Part shown: positions 46,201 to 57,807 of the stretch, piece after piece
Numbering within the stretch: the first letter of the stretch is position 1
Layout of the letters: every line of letters begins with the position of its first letter
Assembly (NCBI GenBank): GCA_037954235.1
Contig: JBBMOA010000003.1
Location: 4,710,953 to 4,774,952, forward strand
Reading direction: 5' to 3'
Length of the DNA stretch: 64,000 nucleotides
DNA from: Aulostomus chinensis
Taxonomy: Eukaryota > Chordata > Actinopteri > Syngnathiformes > Aulostomidae
Translations under genes and position numbers: made by a program
The notes under the pieces: generated by a model
What the model saw: the letters and a program-made list of their open reading frames with translations, nothing else
Told to the model about the DNA's origin: nothing
Database searches by the model: none

Positions 46201-48097
46201 GGCTAACCAGAGCAGGAGCAACTGGAGGTGTGGCAGACCTTAGGCCATGCAGGATGAACACCTGCCCGTAGAACAAATACAACCAATTACTTTTTACACG
46301 CGGAAGGTTCAAAAATAACTGTGTATAGACACAAATGCACAAGTTTGAGGAGACGCCTTGTGGTCATGGTCAGAACATTCAGATTTCCTTCAACCAGACT
46401 GCTACTAATGTCTATGCAATGTGTGTAAACTTTTAACATCAAGTCTTACTTGGTCAGATATCTGACTTCAAAAAGAACAGGTTTTCACTGGATACAGTCA
46501 GAACAACAAAAGGGCTGCAGCAAACACAAGGTGAAAAAAATGAGTCTTCTTTTGTCTTCTGACATCATTTCAGTAAAATTCAATATCTCTGTCAGGCAAA
46601 TATTGATTTAAACAACTAGGAAACACTGAAAGAGCCAATTTTAAGGATTGTCTTTAATTTTTTGACTGTCTCTTTAAGTGATTGTTATTGGCTTTTCAAC
46701 AATATATTGTGGGTTATTGTCCTGCATCTTAGCACTGTCCCTTTGCCAATAACTATCAAGCTCATACTGAAACAGTAGGAATAAAACAACAGTGTGACCA
46801 GAGCAGACATAACCAGTTAATATGTTGGAGAGTGATGGATTAATATCTCAAACTGGGGGGTGATTGACTCTCCTCTGCTGGGCTCTGCTGAGAGCAGCTG
46901 AGGGCTTTTTTCGTCCTCATTCAGCAAGCCTGACATTGACGTACGTTAAGCTCCCACCAAGAGACGTGAGCCACCGCCGCCGCAGCATCACTAACAGGAT
47001 AGACTCAGCTGAAGGGCATCAGAAATAAGCATTTTCGTATATTTTCCCAAAGATTTTCTCTATTGCACTACACCCTTTTTATTGCATTCGAATCATCCAA
47101 AAGGTCACAACTGACTTTGATTTATCCCCATTGATTTTTAGACACTCCCAGGAAGCAGTGAGCCTATATAATTGTACATGACCAGAAGCGTACCAGCTAC
47201 CGTTCCATCAGCTCACCAGTGACGACAAGTTTTACTTGATGTTTACAGAGGTGGAGCACATGCATGATGTGACACGTAGAAATGTATAGAACCTGGAGTC
47301 CCTCTCCGTCATTCTCTCCCTTGACAATCTCGATAACTGTTCATCCCATCAACATCTTCCACAACGCGAGCATTGCTAATGTCTCAGGAAAGTGCAGTGC
47401 CTGATTAAAAATCATTTTTGGTCTCCAAAAGTTTTTGTTTTTTTTCCCTGTTAGGTCAAATTGGTTGGCTTTGTGATTGGGTAAAGATTCTTCACGTTCG
47501 TCTGGATGTGACTCGCTTGCCTAGCTTTGACGCGTGGCCCAGCCCCGAAACATCCTTGGTAGATGGATGGCTGCATGGATGGGTGTTCCCTGATTATCTC
47601 AACAGCTGCAGATCTGATGTACGTCAAGCTTGGCCTGAACAAAAAAGTGTCGCGCAATGTCTCAGAACACTGGTTCTGCAGTGATAATTTTCATCAAGGA
47701 AAAACAGTTTTCTAGAAAAACAAACAAACAAACAAACGAGCAGACCCTCCCTGACCTTGGACAGCAGCTAGCTTCTTCAGCTACATACCCTTCCTTGGTT
47801 TCTTTATTTTTTCGGACAACCTATTTTTGTCTATTTGTACACGATTACGAAATATTAGGGGTTAGGGTTATGTTCTGTGGCCACTGATCAAATCACCGCC
47901 AAACTAATCAAGCACTCTATAAACGACTGTCTCACCCTCACTTACACTCCCAACACTTTGTTTTGGCCTTGGGCTCTCTAGCCACCATTTTGAGTTTCTC
48001 TGGGTGAACCAGGGAACGATTTTTGGATTAGGAGCTCATAAATACGAAACAAGTTACATAAACTGGCAAAAACATAACTTTGAAAAGTGAACAAAAC

Positions 48098-48099
<2 letters not shown>
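46201..48099. other. No gene recognised
   Basis: Mostly AT-rich. A short (AAAC)n patch near 47720-47737. A doubled telomere-like TTAGGGGTTAGGGTTA near 47855 is too short to be meaningful. Confidence 0.4.

Positions 48100-48158
<59 letters not shown>
48100..48158. repeat. (AT)n microsatellite
   Basis: About 29 perfect AT units. Confidence 0.97.
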
Positions 48159-48164
<6 letters not shown>

Positions 48165-49079
48165 CACATATGTATTTATAGATCAAATATTTTAAATGTT
48201 TGTCAAGGCCACAACTAACAAATATGATTCACTTAGATCTTAAAAACATTTTTTTTTTATGCACTTGACAGCCATTGTTATATTCAACTAATTTGTGTCA
48301 TGGGGAACAAAAACTAAATATCGCGTCTCATATGCAACTCTTGTCAACAACCTGAGTAAAACACCATCTGCTGTCATCACATTTTATCATTATAAGCAAA
48401 CACATTCCAGTTGCCTGTCAGCGTTCCCAATCTAAAAGAGAGAGACAAAGCCACTGAAGTGGACTGTATAGAGTTCACGTATACAATAATGACAAGAATC
48501 ACCACATTACCAGACCTGCGTGTTTATATGTCACCTGACTTGGAAGTTCTGTCCCCTTTCTTCTGCGAGAGCTGTGAAGCTCGATGCAGCAAATTACTGG
48601 CTTCTCCTCCAAAGTAAATGGAGGCAGAATTGGTGGATTGGTGGGGTTTCATGCTGGAGCGCTGCTCGCAAACACTGATGAATGAGCCATTTGCTTGCAC
48701 ACAGCTTTGCTGCATCACAAGTGATTAGCATTTATTTATTACTGAGGATGAGCACTCACACTTAAATAACCCTGTTGCTGCATTCGCATGTTTTCATCTC
48801 AAATTGCGTGCACTCCATAATAATGGCAACCTTTTATTTTTGCCACACTCGTGGCGTCTCTTGTTGATGATGCATTTAATGATGCTCCATTTTCAAACAA
48901 CAGCTCAGTTTCAAAAATAAACTTGCAGATGTTAAAGACGCACATCAACTAATGGAGGAATAGGCTTTTCTACCATCCTCCATAAACAACCTTCTCTCCT
49001 CTGTGTATAGTCGCTACTGATTAGCGTCGCACAATGAATGGTAATAAATAAGCATGTTAGCATACCTCAGTTAAGTAAT
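48159..49079. other. No gene recognised
   Basis: A strong - strand acceptor-like site (CTTTGTCTCTCTCTTTTAG, around 48433-48453) precedes a short open stretch, but no clear donor or stop context decides its role. Confidence 0.35.
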
Positions 49080-49320
49080 TAAACCTCGGACAGCTAGGTC
49101 TTCGCCCTGACCTATCTGACAGCTCTTGATGGAGTAATGCTCACACTTCCCATTCACTACCATTGATTGTGCTAAGCTAACTAGTAGTCTGCGGGTCTCA
49201 GCTCCTGAATGCAGCATAGAGGAGATTAAGGTCTCTATCCTCTTGTCTGGCTCTGGGGGACACACAATAGGCCTATTCCCCACTAAGTTGCCATGTTCCT
49301 TAAAACTTGCTTAACTGTCT
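49080..49320 (+). repeat. Dispersed fish repeat with GCTAAGCTAAC signature
   Basis: The words TGTGCTAAGCTAACTAG, GAGATTAAGGTCTCTATCCTCTTGTCTGGCTC and CCTATTCCCCACTAAG follow the order of a common teleost interspersed repeat that I recall. A second diverged copy is at 61960-62080. Type (SINE or DNA element) is not determined. Confidence 0.5.
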
Positions 49321-49433
49321 CTAAAGGATTAATTTAATTTGACTTTCTGCTCATAAAAAAAAGGAAGAACATCTTTGAAAACAGCAGGAGACCGATGTGT
49401 CTCAGTTTCAGTGGGAAGCTGTGTATTCTCTAC

Positions 49434-49509
49434 CTGTGAAGGACGATCTGTTGGTGCTGTAGTGGACTGTGCTTGAGACAGAGTGGACCAGCTGCTCAGC
49501 TCTCTGGAC
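49434..49509 (-). CDS. Candidate exon 2 of 4 of an unrecognised - strand gene
   Basis: A strong acceptor on - (TACTTCTCTCCTCCCACAG) and a moderate donor (CACAG|GTAGAG) bound 76 bases. If one base completes a codon from exon 1, 25 codons follow (SRELSSWSTLSQAQSTTAP..., ending DRPSQ) and exit in phase 0, matching the entry of the exon at 28129-28222. A second frame, VQRAEQLVHSVSSTV..., is also open, so the frame is uncertain. Ser/Thr-rich composition would fit a disordered or extracellular linker. Function unknown. Confidence 0.35.
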
Positions 49510-49700
49510 CTGTGGGAGGAGAGAAGTAGTATGGATATGAGTTTTGATGTAAATGTGGGAGGACTGAAGGGGAGAGGTGGAGCATTAATATGCAGCTGGA
49601 GGTCTGGACGAGCCCCTGTTCTCCACACCTTGACGCTGACCTTATGACCTCACTGAAAATCATTTGGCTGCTCTTTTGACCTCTAGCAATATGCACACAG

Positions 49701-49750
<50 letters not shown>
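49701..49750. repeat. (CA)n microsatellite
   Basis: About 25 CA units, with a short GCACACAGG lead-in. Confidence 0.96.
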
Positions 49751-49752
<2 letters not shown>

Positions 49753-49927
49753 GCTTATTTCCATCACTTCAGAGGGCACATTTGCTTTCTGGAGGATTAC
49801 TGAAACCCACCCTTACTTTAAAATAAAGTTTTTACCTTAAAATTTGAATATTTATGCCTTTTTGACCCCAAAATGCAGGCAAGTTCTCACAATGTGTAAA
49901 CAGATTAATGTTACCATAGCCTGATAT

Positions 49928-49928
49928 G

Positions 49929-49955
<27 letters not shown>
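49928..49955. repeat. (CA)n microsatellite
   Basis: 14 CA units. Confidence 0.95.
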
Positions 49956-49959
<4 letters not shown>

Positions 49960-51358
49960 CAGCTATAGTCAGAGTTCCTCTGACAAAATGAACTAATAAG
50001 CAATAAAATAAATTTAAAAATTATTTCTTTATCATAAACTGCCACAACCCAACTACAGTACCATTACTGCCCACCAGGTGGCTGCAGCCCACTATTTCGC
50101 AATCTGCTCTTTTAAGGCATTTCACCAAGGTTGTAAAGTCGGATCCTTCCATTCATTTATTTTATATGTTCCATATTTATATATGGAAACTAAAGTTGAG
50201 ACGGGGTTAACTTCTACTCAGACTCTTCAACTGTGCCTCTACACTGCTGTCCTCTCCACCACATCTAAATACACACGAGCTCAGTACAACGCTGGGCAAG
50301 CCTGGTTAAGGCCAAGCTTTATGCAGGTTGAAATGTGTGTTGAATAATTTGAAGTAATAATTGATTGATTGATCACTTTGAGTACAGCAGTAAATAATAA
50401 GGGAAGCTTTGACCTAAACATGTATTCTGACGCTTTTACAAGTTTAAGACGTTCCATGCATTTATGTTGCAACCAGTAGAGCTGGAGCACAGCAGCAGGG
50501 GGACATGTCCCTGGAGCAGGTTGTGGTGAGAAATCCATGAAACTAATGTTCATTTTAATAAGGACAACAACATAGTACAAATGAATACAAGCGGGCCCAG
50601 TGGGTATTTTGCTGGTTTCAGCTGCAGAGAAATGATGGTGATTATGCCTTTACGGCAAGTTACATTCCAGCTGAAAAATAATTTATTAATTAACTATTGA
50701 TTAATCATTTAATTATGATTAACTGTTTCTAGCAAGTTGGAAACAAAATTGCTTGATGTCATTTAATCTGTGGTTGTTTTGCCTAGATGATGCTCACAAT
50801 TTGCTGACCCGTTGGCTGTGGACAATCCACTTTGAGAGGTCACAGTGCTGACACCTGCTTGCTAGCTAGCGAGCTGGCTAGCTGGCCCTACTTGCAGGAG
50901 CTCACGTATCTGTTACCTCGTGTTAAACCAGTACTGAGATTATCCAGTCAGCGGTTAACCTCAAAATGATTCACCTAGGTGCTGACATGCTGCGGTAAGC
51001 GTATTGCCTCACTTCCTGTCTCCATGTGTTGCGTGAAATTGCCATGTTTGGTTACAATAGCTCAAACCTGATTTGCCCTTTTTAAGTCATAATTATATCG
51101 ATTAAACTACCTGCTAGTGATACACAGTTAAGCTTGGCTGAAGCGAAAGACTCTGTCCTTCTTTCAGCAAAACATCTTGCTATCTTTTCCTGCAGCTGCT
51201 TATCCTTCTCAACCTTCTAGCTAGCGATGGCTTCCCCCTCTCCACTCTCTAGCTAGGCCTGTGACGTGTTTCGCTACAATGCTGCCTCCTTTAATGATAA
51301 GATAGTTGTATTAGATGCAGCTTATTTGAGGTGAAGCTTCGTGAGGATGAATCCGGCT
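49956..51358. other. No gene recognised
   Basis: Unique-looking. A GCTAGCTAGCGAGCTGGCTAGC patch of simple character lies near 50861-50884. Confidence 0.4.
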
Positions 51359-51370
51359 CTGCATCAATTC

Positions 51371-51747
51371 CATCCATTCATCCATCCATCCCCTTCCACT
51401 TACTCCTGTTAAGGGTCGCAGGGGGGCTGGAGCCTATACCAGCAGCTACGGGCGAGAGGCGGGGTTCACCCTGGACAGGTCACCAGTCCATGGCAGAGCC
51501 AACACATATAGACAGACAACCATTTGCTCTCCCAGCCACGCCTACGGTCAGTTTAGAGTCTGGATTAACCTGGTCCCCTCTTGATGTCTTTGGACTGTGG
51601 AGGAAGCTGGAGTACCAGAGAGAACACAGCAGGAACAGGGAGAACATGGAGACTCCACATAGAAAGACCCCGTGATGGAGCCGGGACTCGAACCTCGGAC
51701 CTTCTTGCTGTGAGGCGACAGTGCTGATCACTGCACCACCGTGCCGC
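51371..51747 (-). mobile_element. V-SINE-like tRNA SINE, full length, with perfect TSD
   Basis: It contains the (TGGA)n tail, L2-like tail region, conserved core and tRNA-like head. The B-box-like block GGTTCGAGTCC (51684-51694 on -) is perfect and the A-box-like block lies at 51723-51738. It is bracketed by identical 12-bp CTGCATCAATTC at 51359-51370 and 51748-51759. Of all copies in the window this one has the best-preserved internal promoter. Confidence 0.93.
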
Positions 51748-51764
51748 CTGCATCAATTCATCAA

Positions 51765-53015
51765 AACCACTGTCGTTTTCATCACGCTGGACGAAAACGA
51801 AAATGACGACGTTAGACACCTTTTTTCCATGACGAAAATGAGACTAAGACGAATGTCACCAAAGCCCTGCAAAGACTAAAATGTGACGAAATTGTATACA
51901 TTTTCGTCTGACGAGAACGAGACAGGACTAAATTGTTAGTGGGTGGACGATCAAAGTTTCAAAACATGTGGGTTTTTTTCCGCCAAGTATGACATGCGTG
52001 CAATGTCAATCAAGAGCTCAAACATCCGAATGGAGCCAGTTGTAGCTGTTGGTCCGAATGGTCACGCCCCCATCATCAGTGCACACGCACTAAAAGCCTC
52101 TCTCGCGCGCACACACATGCACACACAGAGACAGTCTGGGCCTGTCTGCAGCGGAGGAGACTCCCACCACGGCAGCAGCAGCGGTGTCGGGTGGTTGTAA
52201 AAAGAGGGACGATTAAAGCATAGCTTTAGTCTGTGAGGCTCGCCCTGTGATGCATTTTGTTTTTGTATTAAGCCTAAAGTTTTGTGGTGGTGGTGGTTTC
52301 ACCTCCCCCGTGGTGCAGAGACCGCTTCCTCGTGCTACATGCGAAAGCTAGAATGAGCGGGGCTGCCAGGGGCCTCGCTAATGTTGGCTCGTTTAAACCA
52401 GCCCTTCTGTTAATCTAGCATGTTATGAATAAAACCCCTGTCCATTTGTGGACGGGTGGCAGGTGAAATGCTTTGACCCACGTTTGTGGGACTGGGAAAC
52501 ACGGTAGTCCTCAGACCTGCTGCTGTTCCCTATGTAAGCAACACACGTGGATGCTTTAACCAATAACAGCAGCTGAAGCCAAGATGTTGGGACATGTGGT
52601 CGTTCATATGGAAGTCAAGTGTGCTTTTATTTTTTTAATCCTATTTTATTGCGATACAATACTCATCTTGTGTGCCAGTGTGTTGTCTGCATCTGCAACA
52701 AAATAATAAAAGTAAAAGGTAGAGAAAGAAAAAGAGGGGAAAAAAAACCCTCACCTTTGAAAGTTAGATCAGTTTCAGCGTGCTTCATTCTAATACTTGT
52801 ATTGGCCTATTAAGTACATACACACGTCTTTTATTTATAGGTATCTTTGATATTTGATTAAAACCTTTTGAGTTTTCGTCAACTAAAACTAGACTAAAAC
52901 TATCAAGGATAGAAATGACTAAAATGTGACTAAAATTAAGAAGCATTTAGTCCAAAAGACTGAGACTAAAACTAAATCAAAATGCCTGCCAAAAACAACA
53001 CCGATCAAAACAATT
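51765..53015. mobile_element. Putative non-autonomous element with direct GACTAAAAT-rich ends
   Basis: The left 150 bases are full of GACGAAAA and GACTAAAATGTGACGAAA words. The right 130 bases (52870-52990) are full of ACTAAAACTAGACTAAAAC and GACTAAAATGTGACTAAA on the same strand. The two ends are therefore direct, not inverted. The interior has no transposase. I recall similar ACTAAAAC-rich repeats in fish genomes but cannot name the class. Edges are approximate. Confidence 0.55.
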
Positions 53016-53059
53016 AGTCGCCCCTGTTAGCTAGCCCTCACTAGCTACTATGACCTCGC

Positions 53060-53620
53060 ATCGCTCCTGCTACCGTCCCAGACCGAGGCAGCAACCACCT
53101 GTTCACTTTTGAAACAGATTTTCCCACCCAGCAACACACCAATGAAGAAACCAGCTTCACTTTAACAAACATGAGGCCAGCAACACCAGCAAGTACAATT
53201 CAATGTATCCCTTGGGCCAGAGCAGGTGAGGCTAATTTAGAAATGCTGGCTAAAAGTAACTGTGACTATAGTAAAACTGTAATCCACCTCAGCAGCGATG
53301 ATGTCCGACTACATCACCAAACCCCACATTGAGTCTGTGCGTACATCCACAACAATGATGTGAAACTGACACTATGTGGGCTTCAGACACAGTTGGAAAA
53401 CTTTCTGGAGGAGACCTGGTCTGATTAGGGGGGGGACGGTGTTCATCTCATGCTGGACGTAGCAGCTCCCATGTCTGGAAAAATGGCAGCGTTTGTTTAA
53501 GAACCAAAACCATGACAACCCAGAGACCAGGAGGCAAAGCTGCCATCTTCCACGCTTCTGTGTGCCTCCATCAGGGCAATTAGTTACCCATCCAAACCCC
53601 CACAGAGACTGTGTACACAG
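53060..53620 (+). pseudogene. CR1/L2-like LINE ORF1 esterase (SGNH-type) remnant
   Basis: In one mostly shared frame on + the text reads ANLEMLAKSNCDYSKTVIHL, SSDDVRLHHQTPH, VCAYIHNNDV and ENFLEETWSD, then GGDGVHLMLDVAAPMSGKMA. This parallels the ORF1 esterase domain of CR1-like LINEs (NL..LAK....YSKIVIHVGGNDTRLRQSE...VC....DGVHP). The known GND block is changed to SSDD, the catalytic-type DGxHP to DGVHL, and stops interrupt it. It follows directly after the GACTAAAAT element. Confidence 0.68.
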
Positions 53621-54033
53621 AAGGAGAATGAGTCATTCAAAATGATTAATAAAAATTAAAACTGCGGCTGAATGAATCAAAACATGAGAATGAGATGTGA
53701 ATTGTTAAACAAACACACAAAGATCTCAGGAAAAATGTTTTATCTTACAAAAAAATAATGGAATATTGATTTGATTCCAATTTGGAGGCCTCTCTAATTC
53801 CAGTGGCAGGTTTTGTGATATTTCAAATGAGTTATGTGACAGCGTGGTACTGAATGTTCTCATATTCATTCGACTGAAAGTTTGTGTTCCAGTATTTGTT
53901 ACTACTTCTCCAAACCTCATAGATCCATTAATTTATTTACTTTTTTAATTCAAATGACATGCCAATAATCTATTGGATGGTTAACATAACTACCTCGGTT
54001 CTTCTGGTATAGGAAGTGTTTAAGTCATGTGAA

Positions 54034-54034
<1 letters not shown>
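53621..54034. other. No gene recognised
   Basis: AT-rich DNA that may include more of the decayed LINE. No motifs. Confidence 0.4.

Positions 54035-54068
<34 letters not shown>
54035..54068. repeat. (GT)n microsatellite
   Basis: About 16 GT units. Confidence 0.95.
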
Positions 54069-54071
<3 letters not shown>

Positions 54072-54229
54072 TGAGGCTGGAGATCAGGTCACATGGAGGC
54101 AGCTTCAGCGCACATTAAACAGAGTGAGCTTTGTGTGTCAGGAAGAGAAATGACGCACAACAAAGCACGAGGACAATATGTCTGTGTGTCAGACGAACTG
54201 GGAGAATGTGGAGCTTTGGGAGAACGGAC

Positions 54230-54570
54230 TCCGCTCTGCTGAATAATGCATGAGGCCAATGGAACCAAATCAGTTGTGCAAGGTCTTGTTGTGGCATGAA
54301 TAAATGGTGCACAATCAATAACAGCTCTCTTGCATGATGCATCCTTGTTCACAAATCTCTGTGCGGCGTTGTGACGCAGAGCCTGGCAGGGATCACAGTT
54401 CTAAGGTATCATTGGTCTAATGCTGTTAATGCTTTATGTAAATACACACCGCCACCTCCAGCAGGCTGAGCGCATCAATGCAAATTAGCACCTTCTATTC
54501 AGCGGGAGACACCGTATGCGCTGCTGTTGATGCAAGAGCTCAGCTGATTAGGAACTAACTCAAGCGCCTC
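54230..54570. other. Candidate conserved non-coding element
   Basis: The stretch contains a perfect octamer ATGCAAAT (54478-54485) running into TTAGC, plus AATAATGCATGAGG and CATGAATAAATGG. It lacks repeats and coding signs. Enhancer function is only a guess from motif content. Confidence 0.25.
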
Positions 54571-54807
54571 ACTGCTCCGTACCCCCGCAAACCAGTCACG
54601 TTACTGCTCCCTTCCTTGTCTGCCAAAAGAATTTGATAATATGTTAAAAAAAAATGTCTATTCTGATCTTGAGTGACTGAATAATGGCCAGAAAAGTGTT
54701 GCTGCTGACCTTTGACCTTCCGAAAGGTACAGGAGTATCTGCTTCAAGATGTTCGGCGCACTCTGGATCTCTTAACCATCAATCTATCTTGTCCCATCCA
54801 TGATTGC

Positions 54808-54874
54808 TTATTACTACGATTATTACTACTATTATTACTATTATTATTACTACTATTATTACTACTATCATTAC
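54808..54874. repeat. (TTA)n/(TAC)n trinucleotide microsatellite
   Basis: Imperfect TTATTACTACTATTATTAC units. Confidence 0.93.
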
Positions 54875-56682
54875 AAAAGTGAGTCACATCACAAAAAGTA
54901 TTTTTAAGAATATTTGAAACCGAATCCCTACAACTAGCATCTCAGTACGCTATATTGGCTCATGTTTAAAATATTGCTTTATCATAAGAGATGAACAAGT
55001 AAACTTTGCCAACTGCACTGGCAGATTTTCTTTTCTTTTTTCGCTTGTAATAAGAGAAATAATCCACCTACGTACTCAACATGTGTCCTCAGGAGAGGGT
55101 GATATTGTCTCAAACGCGAGACGCTTTATCTGCGCTACTTCTTAAGGCTTTGTTTTGTATGAAGTGTGCAGTTTTTTGTTTCTGTTCATCATATTGCTCC
55201 TGCATAGTGATGTGATGGTGTAAACAATTTAAGTTTAATGTCTGCCAGATATTTCAGAAATAAATCGCAAAAAAACCCCAACATGACACATGAGTTTGAT
55301 ATCAATGTGCAGCTCTGCCACAAAGCCGCTTTGACAGGGTAAAATCCATTGATTTCTCCACTTAGAAAAGCAAATGATTCCCTAAACTCTGCCCTTTGAA
55401 ATGTGAATTCTAAATCGTGTCAACAACAAAAAATTTCCAATCCAGACATGTCAAAGGAGCAGAAGCCAATGGCGGGAGAGCAGAGAGGAGTCTTTGCTGT
55501 TCTGATCTGGCTCAACGCATCATGAATATTCCTCTCTCTGAAATACCGAGGCTATTTTTGCCCTCCAGACAGATGGCCGCCATTAGAGGAGGGTGGAGTC
55601 ATGCAAGCTTCCTTAACAAGACCACTGAGAACTGCCTCATTAAATATTTTTTTTTTTAAAGAAATGATTCTGAAAATTAATAAAAAAACTAAGGGGTCAG
55701 TCAGTCTCACTGACAGTTGCCTGCACGTCTGCGTCTGGACGAAATCAGTCAGCATGACGAATACATAACTCATGACGACAGACGTATACAAAAATAGACT
55801 GTAGAGTAAAATCACATGATGATTTAATAGAATTTAGTTATGGATGCTATTAGTATTGCTCCATTAACAGAGAACTCCCTCCAGGAACCCAGACAGCCTG
55901 GTTCTGGTTCACCTCCAAGACTTCAAGAACATGGTTATCCTAAACATGAGCTCACTTCCTCTGTGGCATAGGAATGTTTTTGGGGCCATAAAAATATCTT
56001 GCAATTTTATTTTGCTGGTGCATTTTATATTTGGATCTCTGCCATTCCCACGACTACCAAAAAAAAAACAAAACGGAAAATAAGACAACCCAGTCACTGT
56101 GACGTGGGCGGGGCCTGTTCTGTGACTTGAGGTTCAACAGGCCATTCAGATTTGATGCCCTTGACAAACCACAAGGCCCTTCATGAAGCTGTAACTGCCC
56201 CTGCATCTTTTTCTCCATGCTCGCAAGGATGCTGCCACACAGGTGAACTATGAGAATGATGGCGTTGGAAGTTTCCTATACACTCTTAGGGGGCCACCCA
56301 ATCAAAACGGTGGCTTTCCTGGGGGGGCATGGTCTGTTTCTGACAGCGTGACAGCGGTGTGTGAAGTCACGGCCTGTGCAGCTGAAACAGGAGTTATCTG
56401 AGCATGTGGGACTAGCTGAGCGCTCTCCATGGTGCTGATCCTGCTGCTCCAAACAGAGGCACCGAATAAACACAAAATATTCCACAGACGTCCACATTTC
56501 ACAGGCCGCTGGTTTGACTTCACGGCTGCGAAGGAAGAGTTGTTCTGACAGCCGTCTTTAGCGCCATCATCTGTTATGTCAATATGGAGGAGCACATCTA
56601 CCACTACAACCAATACATGTAAAAACATTGCCTTTTTTGCCACTTTTTACATTTTCTTTAAGATTACATGAGATTATATTAG
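54875..56682. other. No gene recognised
   Basis: Contains open frames on - at 56276-56643 without splice or motif support. They start beside GTGGGCGGGGCCTG (56104) and could belong to an unrecognised element. Confidence 0.35.
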
Positions 56683-57787
56683 ATGCCCGACCGATTAATC
56701 AGAGCAGTTACACTATAATCTGTAACCGCCAAAAATTGGCCATTTGACACAGATTTTAATGTCATTTTCAGTAATAAAATGCCGTTAATATGGCATTTTT
56801 CTTAGAAATGATATCCTTGTGTCTTCAGTAGAGGGCGCTTCGACTCATGTCTTGCTCCACAGAGAGAGAGTGAAGTAGTGTACGGGACTGAAAAGCTAAC
56901 AGTGCATGCGTACTAAAACCCAGCAGTTTGCCTCTGTGGCAAGTTTATAATAACTTGTTTGTGGAATAAAAAAAATGACGACGAGCCTCCTTGTGCCTGT
57001 CACGCTTCCCTGATGATAACAGTGGAGTGGGAAATGACACGTTAGCAAGCTAAAGAAAGTTAGGATAACCTAGCTTAAATTTTAGCTACCATGCTAAACT
57101 GGTAAACCGAGTCAGTCATGGCTCCATGAATAATGTAACGGTAACGTTACAGTACCTCAAAGTAATGTTACGCTCACTCAGGCAGCTGCATGTTACCAGA
57201 CTAGATAAGACAGGAGGAAATTAGGATGAGGCTTCAGCGCTGTGCAAAAAACGTGGGCTGCATTTACTTTCATCAGCGCGTGGACTGTGTTTTTTAACTG
57301 ATGGCGTTGGGGAGAAAAAACCTTTCTGGTCGAAGTTATAACTTCACGGAGGAAAGGAAAATGTGAACACACGTTGAGAGGACATCCAAGAGGCGCATTT
57401 CCTGTTTTACCAGAGACGTTTCTGTTGATCCACCTGCCTCTCACCTACAGAGACACACTCACTGACCTCTCAGTTAGACCCTGGGCAGTGTAATGCACAC
57501 CAACAACAGCCCTACCAGGAACTCTAATTCAATAAATGTGTTACTTTGTAAATGTTGACACTGTCAGAGGGACTTCCTTATGTTTACTGAGATGATAGCG
57601 CGTGTTGCCTTTCAATTCAAATTTTCGTAACAAGTGTCAAAATCAAAAAGCAGGTATTTTGCTTTTTTATATGAAAAATGTAAAAAAAAAAAAAAAATTA
57701 GTCAGCCAATATTTAGGTTATTGGAATGTTTTATTCCCTAATATCAAAATCGGCATTGGCCCCCAAAAAATCTGTATCTGTCGGCCC
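56683..57787. mobile_element. hAT-type MITE with GCCCGACCGAT-like ends
   Basis: The left end reads GATGCCCGACCGATTAATC. The right end reads ATCGGCATTGGCCCCCAAAAAATC...CTGTCGGCCC. Together they resemble the ends of a well-known fish non-autonomous repeat with GGCCGATA-type palindromic termini. The inner 1 kb has no transposase. The match between the two ends is imperfect and no 8-bp duplication could be fixed because a poly-G run follows. Confidence 0.6.
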
Positions 57788-57788
57788 T

Positions 57789-57807
57789 GGGGGGGGGGGG
57801 GGGGGGG
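57789..57807. repeat. Poly-G run
   Basis: 19 G in a row at the right edge of the hAT-type MITE. Confidence 0.92.

Noticed and set aside
47641..47700. Peptide NVSEHWFCSDNFHQGK resembling a THAP-domain CSEHF motif
   Set aside because: No other THAP residues (C2CH spacing, AVPTY) can be placed around it. One short match is not enough.
47850..47870. TTAGGGGTTAGGGTTA, telomere-like
   Set aside because: Only about two imperfect units; chance level.
56302..56643. 113-codon - strand frame with a hydrophobic start
   Set aside because: No splice-site support and no recognised motif. May belong to an unidentified repeat, so not called a gene.
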